From positions 1,060,577 to 1,124,576 of the forward strand of contig CM035360.1 of assembly GCA_020137815.1 (NCBI GenBank): 64,000 nucleotides of DNA, given 5' to 3'. Both the position numbers and the translations under genes were made by a program. This document shows positions 9,801 to 20,700 of this stretch, piece after piece; within the stretch, counting starts at the first letter, position 1, and each line of letters opens with the position of its first letter. The notes below the pieces were generated by a model that worked only from the letters and a program-made list of their open reading frames with translations, had not been told where the DNA came from and made no database searches. This stretch comes from Hormiphora californensis. Taxonomy: Eukaryota; Ctenophora; Tentaculata; Cydippida; Pleurobrachiidae.

Positions 9801-12800
9801 GGAGTTGGGCCAGGGGTGGGAGCCGTTGCCAAGGATTGTTACCAATGTACTGCAGCTGCACGTGCAGCTGTTCTTGCGTTGTTTATGTGTCACTGTTCCA
9901 GCTATTATGCTCTCTTCAACAACCGTTGATATACGATTACGAAAGCGACAATTGGAGATCTCACCGCCATTCTCTACTTTTCCATACACTGAGGGGTTTA
10001 AATACAGCAACACCAAGAGAACTGAGGTCTGAGAAGTGCAGAGACAACGAAAAAGACGTTGGAGGTTAGACAGAACCGGTGATCAATCCCAGATGAATAC
10101 TGCAAACAGATGAAACGCGAGGAGTTCTAAAACTCGCAGCGATCCCGCCTGAGCTCCTTTTACGGTACGGTGCATGTCAACAGTTCGACTGGTGATGTCA
10201 GTGTTCCCTAATCCAGCAACCATTTCCCAGAAATTCGCCCGTAGGGCGAACGGGTTTACTAGTAGTATCATATAGTATGAATGAATATATTATTTTAGCA
10301 GCAATTAAATGGGAGGATACTTCGTTGATCATATGGACCCCATGAGGGCATAGGCCAGTCATATGACGTCGATATATCGCTGAAAAAGGAAGTAATTGAT
10401 CTAAAAGCGATTCCACTTCCAGGGCCCTCCAATGGGTCTCTACAACCACCAAAAAAATTTACCGCGGGTACCGCGATGGAGAAATCGGTCATTTCCGGGT
10501 TTATTTTGCACCTGCATAAATATAGTACAGGACGAATGCGATATACGGTAAAAACCGTCTTTGGAAACAAGTAGAAAAAGAAATCAGGGCACTAAAGTGT
10601 GTAGCGTCCTCGCATTAGTGGGGGTAGGTGCTGGAATTAAGTCTCTATCTTATCAGGTTAATTAGATAATTGGATAATTAGATGCGCACATAGCCGTTTT
10701 ATGGTTATACGGTAAAAACCAACTTTGGAATGGAGTAGAGAAAAAAACCGAGGGTACTAGAGTGATCAGCGTCCTCGAATTAGTGGGGGTATGTACCAAA
10801 ATTAAGTTCCTATCTCATCGCGTTAATTAGATAATTGGATAATTAGGTATGCGCATAACCGTTTTTAGGTTACATGGCTATAGCCACTTAGGAATGGTTT
10901 AGAGACTTTTCATTGGTGCCATTTTGTAGGCAATAGCCAAGTTATTGGGGGTCGACGTCGGACTTTTAAGCTCTATATTCAACCGTTTAGCCGTTATTTG
11001 GCTTTAAAGGTGCTCAAAGTGAGCAAAAAAGCGGTAAAAAGACCGATAACTTGGCTATTGCCTACAAAATGGCACCAATGAAAAGTCTCTAAACCATTCC
11101 TAAGTGGCTATAGCCATGTAACCTAAAAACGGTTATGCGCATACCTAATTATCCAATTATCTAATGAACGCGATGAGATAGGAACTTAATTTTGGTACTT
11201 ACCCCCACTAATTCGAGGACGCTGATCACTCTAGTACCCTCGGTTTTTTCTCTACTCCATTCCAAAGTTGGTTTTTACCGTATAACCATAAAACGGCTAT
11301 GTGCGCATCTAATTATCCAATTATCTAATTAACCTGATAAGATAGAGACTTAATTCCAGCACCTACCCCCACTAATGCGAGGACGCTACACACTTTAGTG
11401 CCCTTGATTTCTTTTCTACTTGTTTCCAAAGACGGTTTTTACCGTATATCGCATTCGTCCTAGCCTATATTTATGCAGGTGCAAAATAAACCCGGAAATG
11501 ACCGATTTCTCCATCGCGGTACCCGCGGTAAATTTTTTTGGTGGTTGTAGAGACCCATTGGAGTGCCCTGGAAGTGGAATCGCTTTTAGATCAATTAGTT
11601 CCATTTCACAACGTCATATGACTGGCCTAGCATGGTAATTTGTAAATTCATAATACTCATCAGCGCATCCCTGTGATGGTTTTCGCAACTGTTGAGAGAG
11701 AAAGAAAGAAATGGGGAAATAAATAGAGAAATGGAGAGAGAAGCATAGTGTCCTCTTGCGTCTTGTTGAATCATGTGACTATAATATATGAGATCCTCTA
11801 TTCCGTGTCGATGCTCTATTCCGCGTATTATTCTGTTAGACTCTATGAGGGGACTCGTTCGTTACGTTGCAGTTCGTTTCAGTTTTGCTTGTCTCAGACA
11901 CCGATAAGGGCTCTTCCCCTCACTAAAATGCAATTTAATCCTGCATTAATACCAATATTCGAGCACACTTCACATTTTGATTAAGGCTAGGAGTAGTGTG
12001 ATTAGTGATACCCCTGTCGACGCCGTGTGGCACTCGCCGCTCAGTGTCGCCAGTGGTTGACCACGACCTTCCTGGAGCGTATGAAGTAACATGCTCTGCA
12101 TAAACTGATTGGTGGGTGGCCTTGCTACGGCAGAGTGGTGGACGTGCTGGGGCGCCTAATAAGCGTGTTCGGTGCGGCCTCTACTACTTTCGGGCAGGTC
12201 ATCCTCCAGACGCAGTAATCAAAAACAAACAAATACATAATAATTAAAATCAGGACCTAAGTAAACAATTTGGTTGAATTGCTGCCTTGAGCGGCCTACT
12301 TTCTCCTAAAAACACATAAAAACGTATACAGTACTTTGTACTAATTCCTAACCTGCGAAAGGTTATCAGGGTAGATGATACGTTGTTTCAGGGTTTCACG
12401 TGCTGTTTGAAGCTTTTCCGTCATCTTACACACGTCATTGTGAAGGTGGGGGCAGAACACCGATCTGGGTTTAATACACGACCCTGGAGAAAGAGAGAAG
12501 AAAACAGTTAACCTGGTCTTGAGATGACCAGGTACCCAAAAACATGGCTAACACTGCTGAGTGTTCGCCAGGTTTTGGGTACTCGACACCATTTCCCTCC
12601 CAAACACCCGCGTCCGGTTTTCAAAAAACGTGGAATATGGATGACAATGACAACTTTATGCGCGCTATAGATTTCGCGCGCTCCCTACATGTCGTTCTCA
12701 GCATGTACCGATTTCGGTGGGAATCGCACTACCAAGAAACAGAGAATCAAACGAAGACCTGCTGAACATGGTAAAGAGAGTAAAGTAACAGTAAGGAGGG

Positions 12801-14714
12801 AGAGAAGATGAGAAAAAGAGGAATGTAAATCGTTTATGACACGGCCCTGTGAAACATTCAGATCGCAGCTATCTGGCGGGCAGAAAATATCTTTTAATCA
12901 CTCTCTCGAGTTAGTTAAATACTGGGAACTCTCTTCAAGAGTATGTATGTGAGCAGGAGAGAAAAACCATTAAATTGTTACTAGGATAGATGTCACTTGT
13001 CAACAACCAGACACCTAAATCATAATTTGGATAGGAGCGAGCGCCGAGACGGTGCGTGAAAGCTGCCACACACATGACACACCTGTGTTGCTATTTTCTA
13101 ATAATCTCTCTTACCAAGTGTATTAAAGATGAGATCCAGGGATCGGGGAAGAAGTCCGGCATCGTTCCTGGGCCCTTGGACTGTATGTGTCTTCCCAGAG
13201 TTGGTAACTCCATACGTAAAGAGCAAGGCATTGTTTTCAAAGTTCAGACACTCCTCTAAAAAAGAGAGAGAGAGAGGTTAGAAAAGAAGAGACAAAACAA
13301 AATCATATTATCACGCCCAACAACTATAAATCGTGCCAATTTTAGACACTGTTAGGACCGTATGGCCTTTGTTTTTAACAACGGAATTTCAAAAAACCTG
13401 GAAAAATCTTCTACTTATCCATGGATTTGTGATGTTCTAACCCTCTGCGTTCGGAGAGAGAGGGTCAAACTTGCCGTGTTTAACCCTCTCTCTCTCTCGC
13501 CCCGGGTTAGAACATAACAATGTCGAACAAGGTCCAAGGATAAGGTGAAATATCGCTGAGCAAGAGAGGAGGGCACTCTCCCTTGACTAATCAATTACCC
13601 TCCCCCCTTTCCATCCCGTATGTCACCTAGAAGTGGCAGAGCAGTACTCTCAAACAAATCACTCTGTGTTGTCTCCGGAATGAAGATGCGGGTAAATTTG
13701 AACTTTTGGACACTCAGAGTGTGGTTTCTCCGGGAGTTCTTGTGGGTTTCCGTTTGTTCTGGGGCTGTGGCGATGAGACACATGGGGTCCTCTTGACAGA
13801 TTGTGTAGGCATCGCTGGCTGCTGTGGTCTTACGGAGACGAAGGTAGACCTGGGGGAGTTGGATGGGTTAGACCTGGGTGAGGGGAGGAGGGTTGAAGGG
13901 TCAAGGGGTTAGACCTGGGTGAGGGGAGGAGGGTTGAAGGAGTTAGACCTGGGTGAGGGGAGGAGGGTTGAAGGGTCAAGGGGTTAGACCTGGGTGAGGG
14001 GAGGAGGGTTGAAGGAGTTAGATCTGGGTGAGGGGAGGAGGGTTGAAGGAGTTAGACCTGGGTGAGGGGAGGAGGGTTGAAGGGGTTAGACCTGGGTGAG
14101 GGGAGGAGGGTTGGAGGAGTTAGACCTGGGTGAGGGGAGGAGGGTTGAGGGGGGTTAGACCTGGGTGAGGGGAGGAGGGTTGAAGGAGTTAGACCTGGGT
14201 GAGGGGAGGAGGGTTGAAGGGGGTTAGACCTGGGTGAGGGGAGGAGGGTTGAAGGGGTTAGACCTGGGTGAGGGGAGGAGGGTTGAAGGGGTTAGACCTG
14301 GGTGAGGGGAGGAGGGTTGAAGGGGGTTAGACCTGGGTGAGGGGAGGAGGGTTGAAGGGGTTAGACCTGGGTGAGGGGAGGAGGGTTGAAGGGGTTAGAC
14401 CTGGGTGAAGGGAGGAGGGTTGAAGGAGTTAGACCTGGCCGGGTGAGGGGGGGGGGGGTTGAAGGAGTTAGACTTGGATGGGAGAGGGTTGAAGGAGTTA
14501 GCCTTCAGATGGGTTTATAGTTGTGGGGAGTTGGTCGTTGGAAGTAGAATGGTTGAAGTAATAGCTGCGAGAGGAGTTGTGAGATAGAGACGAAAGATGT
14601 AATGCCGGACTAATCTGGACGGGGATAATTAAAGTATAATAAGTATGAACTCTCCACACAAACCTTTAGAAGGGAATCATTACTCTCCAGGGATGTCGTT
14701 TCATTAGCACTCAT
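6612..14714 (-). CDS. KIF20A: Kinesin-6 (KIF20-like) motor domain and neck, exons 1-13
   Basis: Minus-strand exons: 14714-14664, 13849-13627, 13255-13115, 12483-12353, 9384-9306, 9132-8986, 8516-8371, 8136-8033, 7753-7595, 7478-7313, 7137-7061, 6938-6854, 6738-6612. All have GT-AG borders and one continuous frame. ATG at 14714 follows GTCACC. Motifs in order: VYLRLRK at the first motor strand, P-loop GVTNSGKT near residue 107, the divergent insert typical of kinesin-6, [14 protein letters not shown], switch [12 protein letters not shown] near 313, switch II DLAGSE near 346, [20 protein letters not shown], and [27 protein letters not shown] and the long insert mark the KIF20/MKLP2 group, a plus-end mitotic motor needed for Aurora B relocation and cytokinesis in other animals. 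The gene is stretched to 13 kb by a 1.3-kb foldback element, MITEs and a minisatellite; no coding breaks are seen. Confidence 0.93.
6774..6808. repeat. (GA)n microsatellite
   Basis: An uninterrupted GA tract of about 34 bases in a kinesin intron, close to the acceptor of the exon at 6738. Confidence 0.9.
7490..7580. repeat. Short tandem repeat with GTCACGT and CCCATATATGG words
   Basis: Three imperfect copies of a unit of about 36 bp (AGTCACGTTATGCCCA followed by ATATGGATTT) lie in the intron between the exons ending at 7478 and starting at 7595. Confidence 0.6.
7920..7990. repeat. Degraded pogo-like MITE
   Basis: Repeated GGTAAATTGGGGTGCCC and GGTAAATTGAGGGGGTCGG words resemble the interior of the palindrome at 2096. 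Termini are lost. Confidence 0.4.
8253..8284. mobile_element. 32-bp minimal palindrome of the pogo-like family
   Basis: CAGTCGGACCCCG, a 6-base centre and CGGGGTCCGACTG lie between TA dinucleotides (8251-8252 and 8285-8286). It consists of little more than two terminal repeats. Confidence 0.7.
8741..8812. mobile_element. 72-bp MITE with 9-bp target duplication (MULE-like)
   Basis: The left end TTGGTAATGAAATTACCCC and right end (complement strand) TTGGTTACGAAGTCACCCC are inverted repeats around a GC-rich hairpin (GCGCC...GGGCGC). The 9 bases AAAGGGAGA occur immediately on both sides (8732-8740 and 8813-8821). Nine-base duplications are typical of Mutator-like elements. A longer relative lies at 39954-40530. 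Confidence 0.8.
9447..9553. repeat. Direct repeat copy A, about 105 bp
   Basis: A block beginning CTCGTTCGTTACGTTGCAGT and ending ACCAATATTCGAGCA recurs at about 11849-11965 in the same orientation, flanking the foldback element in between. Confidence 0.7.
9569..9632 (-). mobile_element. MITE-like element with TGTTCTAACCCTCC end
   Basis: Read on the minus strand it begins TTATGTTCTAACCCTCC and includes GGGCGCCCGAAACACAGTC. The same element, less trimmed, is at 34254-34335 on the plus strand; related ends occur at 13430, 26548 and 58449. Confidence 0.6.
10191..10266. repeat. Repeat module with TTCGCCCGTAGGGCGAA hairpin, copy A
   Basis: This block, from GGTGATGTCA to TTACTAGTA, recurs at 19043-19116 with few changes. 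It carries a perfect short hairpin. It is probably the 3' part of a short interspersed element; upstream parts of the two copies do not align clearly by eye. Confidence 0.55.
10351..11629. mobile_element. Foldback element A, 1.28 kb palindrome
   Basis: Nearly the whole element is one inverted repeat centred near 10995, with arms of about 590 bases and a spacer of about 95. Ends are TAGGCCAGTCATATGACG and its complement. GCA lies on each side (10348-10350 and 11630-11632), a 3-bp target duplication. Each arm holds two copies of an internal module (CGTCCTCGCATTAGTGGGGG ... TTAGATAATTGGATAATTAG) and the motif CCGTTTAGCCGTTATTTGG. No transposase is encoded, so it is non-autonomous. It lies in the kinesin intron between exons 12353 and 9384. 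Confidence 0.85.
11849..11965. repeat. Direct repeat copy B, about 115 bp
   Basis: Same sequence and orientation as 9447-9553 with small indels. The two copies bracket foldback element A. Confidence 0.7.
13430..13520. mobile_element. Palindromic MITE, TGTTCTAACCCTC family
   Basis: Ends are GATGTTCTAACCCTC and GGGTTAGAACATA, inverted, with GAGAGAGGGT/ACCCTCTCTC inside. It is in the kinesin intron between exons 13627 and 13255. Confidence 0.55.
13844..14480. repeat. Minisatellite, about 33-bp unit, built on a splice acceptor
   Basis: About 16-18 copies of a unit containing TTAGACCTGGGTGAGGGGAG and GAGGGTTGAAGG run up to the kinesin exon-2 acceptor. On the minus strand each unit reads as a pyrimidine tract, CACCCAG and then GTCTAAC, closely matching the true junction (CCCCCAG then GTCTACC). 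Confidence 0.9.
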
Positions 14715-14939
14715 GGTGACTCATTCGTAACTACTAAATCACACACGTAGAGATTCAAAGTGGGTATTTAAAACAACTAATTTACGAAACTCAGACACAA
14801 AATTTTGATGTAAAGGAAAACCCAGTTTATCTGCACAAAATCAAAAAAACAAATAAATATTTCACCAATTTTATAGTCCCCCACTCTTTCTCTCTACAAA
14901 ACATGCGTGTGATGACATCATCAGCTTATGACGTCATAA
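14715..14939 (-). promoter_or_regulatory. Kinesin promoter candidate with CRE/AP-1-type palindromes
   Basis: Only 225 bases separate the PIN4 stop from the kinesin ATG, so the kinesin 5' UTR and core promoter probably lie here or overlap PIN4. TGACGTCA at 14929-14936 is a perfect CRE/ATF consensus and overlaps the PIN4 end by proximity; TGATGACATCATCA at 14911-14924 is a second palindrome. Function is inference from consensus sites only. Confidence 0.35.
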
Positions 14940-15658
14940 TCACTTCTTATCCTCGACCATGATAATATGATACCCGAACTTTGTCTTCACTTGCACATAG
15001 TTAGGGTTAGCTGTGGTACTATTGGATAGTGCGAAGGCTGCATCTTGGAAGGCCCCGACCATGCTGCCCCGTACCATCCAACCCAGATCTCCCCCGTTAC
15101 GGGCCTTATCCTCACTAAACTTGGTGGCTACTTCGTTAAACTTTAGTCCTTTTTGGAGTTCCGCCAAGGCTTCCAGGGATTTGGATTGTTTTTCACAGAG
15201 AATGTGCCGCACCTTGACGTGGTTGTAACCTGGAGGGGGGACCCCGTTAATAGTAGGGATGATGTCTTGTTAGACTCTCTAACAGTGGTGCTCCGCCATA
15301 TTGGCCGCCCGCACAGCGCTGACCGCCGCACATGAAGCAGTCCACGACGTCCAAGTCACATGACTAACCAATGTTAGTGGACTGCTACAGTCCACTAACA
15401 TTGGTTACTTTTTTTCGCGTCTTAGACAATGCAGCCAATATGACGGAGCACCACTCTCTAGTCTTTAAATACAAACTACATGGAAGGTGTTCATTTTGAA
15501 TCCTTTGCCGCAAACTAACCTTTCTTCTCCTTTGTCTCCTTCCCAGCATCGGCAGCACCACCTTTCCCTCCTTTTCCACCTTTACCCCCTCCTGCTCCTC
15601 CTTTAGCATCCCCTTTCTTTCCACCGGCAGCTGCTGCTCCACCCCCTTTCTTTCCCAT
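14940..15658 (-). CDS. PIN4: Parvulin-type peptidyl-prolyl isomerase (PIN4/Par14)
   Basis: Two minus-strand exons, 15658-15520 and 15229-14940, give 142 residues. Exon 1 is a low-complexity basic Gly/Lys/Ala tail ([16 protein letters not shown]...), as in PIN4, where it directs nucleic-acid binding and nuclear location. Exon 2 is a complete parvulin domain: [46 protein letters not shown], and the end [14 protein letters not shown]. The match to human PIN4 runs nearly end to end. It isomerises Xaa-Pro bonds and is linked to pre-rRNA processing and chromatin in vertebrates. The exon-1 donor is AAAG/GTTAGT and the exon-2 acceptor CCAG. The intron holds a MITE. Direction and spacing match the minus-strand gene series (TALDO1 upstream, kinesin downstream). 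Confidence 0.95.
15271..15464. mobile_element. MITE with about 33-bp terminal inverted repeats in PIN4 intron
   Basis: Ends AGTGGTGCTCCGCCATATTGG and GCCAATATGACGGAGCACCA are inverted repeats preceded by TAGACTCTCT and followed by TCTCTAGTCT. A second perfect hairpin, ACCAATGTTAGTGGACT with its complement, sits inside at about 15365-15406. Confidence 0.7.
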
Positions 15659-16068
15659 TTTTATATCAGCTACCATGTAGGGAGGATGGGGTGATTCGGG
15701 GGAGGATAGGGGAGAGGATGTAGGGAGGATTTACCAAAGGGTGAAGGGGGAGGGAATGGGTTGTCTGTTGATTCCTGGAGCTCTTTTCACGTATTTTTTT
15801 ATTTAAACGAATTGTATTGGGAAGTAATAAACTTTTCAAACAAATCTTTCACAAACAAATCTCTAATAAAATGTGTTGACACGGGTCTAAAAATTAATGA
15901 AAAAGTGAGCGAGGTGCAGTGGTACATTACATCTTGAATGAGATGACATACACATGTCTTAGCTAAAAACACACAAACTAATTAAATAATTGAGTCCTAA
16001 TCAACGGGTAGCTCATATTAAATTAATTGTGATCCTCTCCAGGAGGCAGTACGGATCATGTTGTTGTT
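15659..16068. other. Spacer between TALDO1 3' end and PIN4 start
   Basis: AT-rich sequence with no coding pattern. It should hold the TALDO1 3' UTR and the PIN4 promoter. No clear motifs were found. Confidence 0.4.
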
Positions 16069-19000
16069 CTAAGATTCCAACATAGCCTTGATCTGAGTTT
16101 CCAATTTAACCTGGTTAGGGGATGGTGGTGAGAGTTAGAAACCAGGTTAGGGGGTGGTGGGAGGTTAGTTGATTATATACAATATATATGTTCTTACAAG
16201 GGGTGGTGGAGGTTAGTTTTTACCCTCCTTTACAATATATCGTGGTCAGAGAGAGGGTTAGGTTGAGTAAGAAAAGGGGGGGGGTGAGAGTTACAATTCA
16301 CAAATCATTTAATGCTAGTAAACGATCTGCCGATCTATTTTTTTTCTCTGTGCTGATGTTGTTTATCAACAATCATACGTTACCTGATCTACGGCAAACT
16401 TCCTGATTCCCTCGGCCAACTTCTCGACAGCCATGGCGTCCTCATTGTGGGCGTATCTGGTGGAAATTGAGGGAGTCAGTTTTATTATTTTAGGGGGATG
16501 GAAGGAGGGGTCAGAGTTATCATGTTAGGGGGTTAGGAGAGATCTCAAGTGGTAACTGTGCACACAGCTGTGGGCGTTTCTGGTGGCAGGGGTTATCATG
16601 CTAGGTTAGAGGTAACTGGGGGGGGGGGGGGGCAGTTGTGGGCATATCTGTCAATTAATAGACTCAAATCTAAACTGAGCAATAAATAAACTCTGAAGAT
16701 CTAAGAATCACGTCCTACCGGTAGTCCTTCTCGTTGAGAGAGATGAAGTCATCACCGAGCTGTGGGGCACTTTCCTTGTTTAGTTTTACCTCCAGGGACC
16801 TCGTGTCATTCTTGAGCTCGTTCAACAGCTTCGGGCTGATAGGAGTTTGGTTGTGGTGAGATAAAAATGTATTAATCATGAAAGTTTCAGTTTTAGTACT
16901 GCTGTCAGATCCCGTTCAAAAGCTTTAAATTATAAAAGAGAGAGATACAAACTAAATTTGAAAGTTCCAGTGATGAGTGTGAGATTGTAAAAACCATCTC
17001 ATGGATATATAATATAGATAACCCCGGCTAGTAGAGGGATGAAATCTGATATACCACCCTGTCAGGGTTGTATATCAATACGATATCCACGAGGAGCGAA
17101 GCGACGAGGGGAATATCGTGTGATAATCCCCGGCAGGGGATTATCAAATTTCATCACTTTACTAGCCGTGGTTATTTCTTATAAAACGACCCCGGGAATT
17201 ATGAAAGGTGTGAAAACAGAGGGAGGGAATTATTTGATATACCACAGTAGACTGCGGGAAATATCAGCAGGGGGGGTGGTTTATATCTCTATAATACCTA
17301 ATGGTTAGGTAGTCACATCCTAGCAGGCCGCTGATCTGTTTAGTATTCCTAAAACTGGCCCCCATCACAATTGTCTTGTAACCGTGTCGCTTGTAGTAGT
17401 TGTAGATCCTTCGAACTGAGATTACACCTAGCAGCGGGAATGGAAGGTGTTAGAACTAAGAAATGCCAAATTACATATTCGACGCCAATTATGCCCTTTT
17501 GGAAAATTCACCCATGAAACTACATACTCAATAAACCACGTATCTCGATATATAATAAGTCACGTACCAGGGTCATCATCTTCAGTGAATGTTTTCTTGT
17601 CTCCATGGGCAACGAACCAGTCGAAGATTCGTCCAACGAAGGGAGAAATAAGGGTAACACCCGCCTCCCCGCATGCAACAGCCTATTAGAAAAACAGCGG
17701 TAAATTTATAATACCGGGCCCTATATAAATAATAAAAGGCCAATATAAGGGACAAGCAAAGATGATTAAATGAGACAAGATAATCAAGAAAGAAAAAATG
17801 AAGAAAAAACGAGAATGAAGATGTTTCAACCTGAGCGAACGAGAAAAGAAGAGTCATGTTGCAATGAATTCCCTCTGCTTCCAATATTTTAGCAGCTTGA
17901 ACACCCTCCCAGGTAGTAGACAGCTTGATTAGCACTCTCTCCCTGCTGATCCCTGCCTCCTCGTACAGCTTGATGAGCTTGTGGGCCTTTGTTACCATCC
18001 CTTCCACATCAAATGATAGCCTGGGAAGGAGAATGTAGGATCATTACCTTGTTAGGAGTCTGAGATGTCCATATAAGGTATGTGGTTATATGCTATATAT
18101 CCATATTTGGACATAATATAATGTACCTGGCATCAACCTCAGTAGACACTCGGCCAGGGACAATGCCCAGGATTTTAGTTCCAAAAGCAACGAACAGCTT
18201 GTCCGTAACGTTCACAACTTGCTCATCCATCGAACTGGAATGGGAGAAAAGTAAATAATAAGAGCGAAAGTAGTCCTGTAATTAGGTCAGTTCTTTGATT
18301 TACATTCATATTCAACACAACTTACCCTCCCAGGGATTTTCCATATTCCACGCACTCTTGTACAATGGATGAGTATTGTGGCATCTGTACGACAGAGAGA
18401 ATCAGGGAGGGGTTAGTCGTGGCATCTTGGGGCGTATACTGGGCGATAGCTGAGGGGAAACGAGAGGAAGGGTTAGTTTATTTTGATAAGACACTCTAAA
18501 CAAGCTAATTTGTATATCATACTACTTACTAAGCAAATTGTGTAACGGAGGTCACCTAGCAACTACACTTGCACGTGCAATTATTAGAGGGACCTGGAGA
18601 GTGGAGACCTCTCTCCCAGTTGCAGTTGGGTACCAAGGGGAAATTCAATTCTGCACGTGCATTCTTTTACTTCTGTCCTGGTGTCTAGCTCTTCCACCCA
18701 AAGTGCTATTCGGCAACGTTTATCTAGGTCCAGGAGAACTGCTGCTGTCAGGGAGCAGGCTGGAGAATATGACAGATTACGCCAACGTGTTCAAGCGAGC
18801 CAATCAACGACTACGGATAGCTTTACCCAAAGTCGCCCAAGGGTGATTACTCCAGTCGAATATAGAAATCTCCAAATCGGCTACATAGCGGCCAAGTTTT
18901 CACGTGATGAGTTTCTGGAACAGCACTGCACCTCCATGACATTGATCTCTTAAATTCGCACCTCGACATTGTCAGGAAGCCCAGAGCGTACACCAACATG

Positions 19001-19258
19001 AGTAGGGAGAAAGTGAGAGATAGGCTAGGAACGGATGGTGCAGGTGATGTCAACGTTCCCTAATCCAGCTATCATTTCCCCGAAATTCGCCCGTAGGGCG
19101 AACGGGCCTACTAGTATATAATATGAGAAAATAGAGTGGACGAATAAGTTAAACTAAAATCAGCTTGCGTTCACTACAAAAGGGTAAAACCTACCGTCGA
19201 AATCTCCAGTGTCAGCCACTACAACAGTGTGCTTCTTGAGTTGTTCTAGACAAGACAT
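16069..19258 (-). CDS. TALDO1: Transaldolase
   Basis: Nine minus-strand exons: 19258-19195, 18449-18326, 18234-18127, 18020-17831, 17682-17568, 17427-17298, 16835-16719, 16456-16384, 16110-16069. All are GT-AG with matching phases and total 320 residues. It starts [20 protein letters not shown] and includes [44 protein letters not shown] (Schiff-base lysine near residue 131), [31 protein letters not shown], and [23 protein letters not shown]. It is slightly shorter than human TALDO1 at the N-terminus. This cytosolic pentose-phosphate enzyme moves a dihydroxyacetone unit between sugar phosphates. No breaks or missing catalytic residues are seen. Introns 1 and 6 carry repeats. Confidence 0.97.
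17016..17180. mobile_element. MITE in TALDO1 intron
   Basis: Ends AACCCCGGCTAGTAGAGGGA and its imperfect complement near TCACTTTACTAGCCGTGGTT define an inverted-repeat element. Inside are CGATATCCACGAGG-type hairpins and GGAGCGAAGCGACGAG. Similar fragments continue to about 17290. Confidence 0.55.
19043..19116. repeat. Repeat module with TTCGCCCGTAGGGCGAA hairpin, copy B
   Basis: Matches 10191-10266 in the same orientation. It lies in TALDO1 intron 1, just downstream of an unrecognised GC-richer stretch (18540-19040). Confidence 0.55.
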
Positions 19259-19619
19259 GACCCCCTAGAGAGATGAAGAGAGAGGAATATTAGCTTAAAT
19301 GTACCAAGGGGATGGGTCGTGACTCGTAGGGCGCCACTGAGCAAGGAATGGGGGAAATCAGAACAAATGTCCGAGAGAGTAATCGTAACTGAATAGAGCC
19401 ACCAAGAAAATGAGAAAAACTTTGGAAATAGTATACCATGGTCGTGACTGTTTCGTTAATGAATCTAATCAGAGAGGGGGGGGGGAATAAAGATGCAGAA
19501 TTCCGTGAGAGAGGGTGCAGGTAAAATGGGATAATGCTCTGGAAATCCTTAATTCGGGAAAACTTCATTTAGAGGCCTTGAAAAAAAGGGGCAAGGTGTG
19601 ATAGAGATGGTGCTGTAGG

Positions 19620-19730
19620 GCAGGAACCGACCGAATAAGGAAATACTGATCCCTGATTGGCTGATAATCGGTCACGTGACCTAAATAACGATTTTTGATT
19701 GGTTGTTTACTTGTTTCGGTCGGTTCCTGC
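19620..19730. mobile_element. MITE, CAGGAACCGACCGAAT family, short copy
   Basis: Ends CAGGAACCGACCGAAT and TCGGTCGGTTCCTG are inverted. Interior GGTCACGTGACCTAAATAAC is shared with the fuller copy at 28324-28511. Confidence 0.75.
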
Positions 19731-20593
19731 CGGAGGGGGAATGGAGATTTGAGGGGGAATGGCAGGGGGAATGGCGGATTAATAATAACCATTGAAAATA
19801 CAGTTTTGGGGAAAAAAGTTAACACTACAGCTATACATACTACAATAGTATTTATATTCAACTTTAATAATGATATTTCATAATGATAAATGTTAACCCT
19901 TAGAAAAACTGTTCATAATAACTTAAACGGAAGTGATGAATTATACAACTCAGATTCAATAATGATGACTCTCAAAACTTGATTTCTAATAATATAGAAC
20001 TACCCAATCACCGGTTTAATAATAATAGGGTCAGAATTTTGGCCTCGATAGGAAAAAGTTTTGCAACAAGCTAATTTGGGGCTAATTTTTCTTGTTATGT
20101 TCTAAAGTCGAGTTTTCTGCCCTTTGGATTGCCGATGGAGGATTCGAATTTTTTTCTTATTCTCTCTTTCTCCCCCTTCCTCTCTCCCTTCCTCTCCCCT
20201 ACAACAAAGTCCGATTAATCAACCTCCTCACCGGTCCATCCTCACCGGCTGCTGTGCCGCATTTAAACAGCCCTCTCACTTTCTCTCATTGCAAAAAAGT
20301 TGTATTAGAGACTAATGAAAAGTGTTCCTCATATAAAATTACGTATGAAATTGTGTTGGTGGGGCCTTTAAATGTGAGTATATCAGCAGAGAGATTATTG
20401 TTACAAAGTGGTGAGATCTCTCTCAGCTCCCTCTCTCTCCTTCTCACTTCTCTCTCCTTCTCACTTCTCCATGCGGCCCGTTACAACCCTTGCAGCTGTT
20501 TGCAAAGTTGAATAAGTTAACTCTTACCGTTTTGGCGTTATTTGCAGTCAAAGTAGGCCAATTTACTCATTTTTGGCATTTTCGGCTACACCG

Positions 20594-20700
20594 TACCTGC
20601 ACCCCCCCCCACTAATACGAGGACGCTACACACTTTGGTGCCACATTTTGTCTCTAATCCTTTCCTAAGAGAAGTTATAAACATACATGTTTTTGGCCTC
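20594..20700. repeat. Solo fragment of the foldback-element module
   Basis: ACTAATACGAGGACGCTACA followed by CACTTTGGTGCC matches the internal module of foldback elements at 10351 and 60592, here without a partner arm. Confidence 0.6.

Noticed and set aside
13844-14480. CRISPR-like array (regular repeats)
   Set aside because: No unique spacers; units are contiguous and the locus is a eukaryotic intron.
20092-20511. Plus-strand frame of 139 residues
   Set aside because: Low-complexity Ser/Leu sequence from CT-rich DNA.
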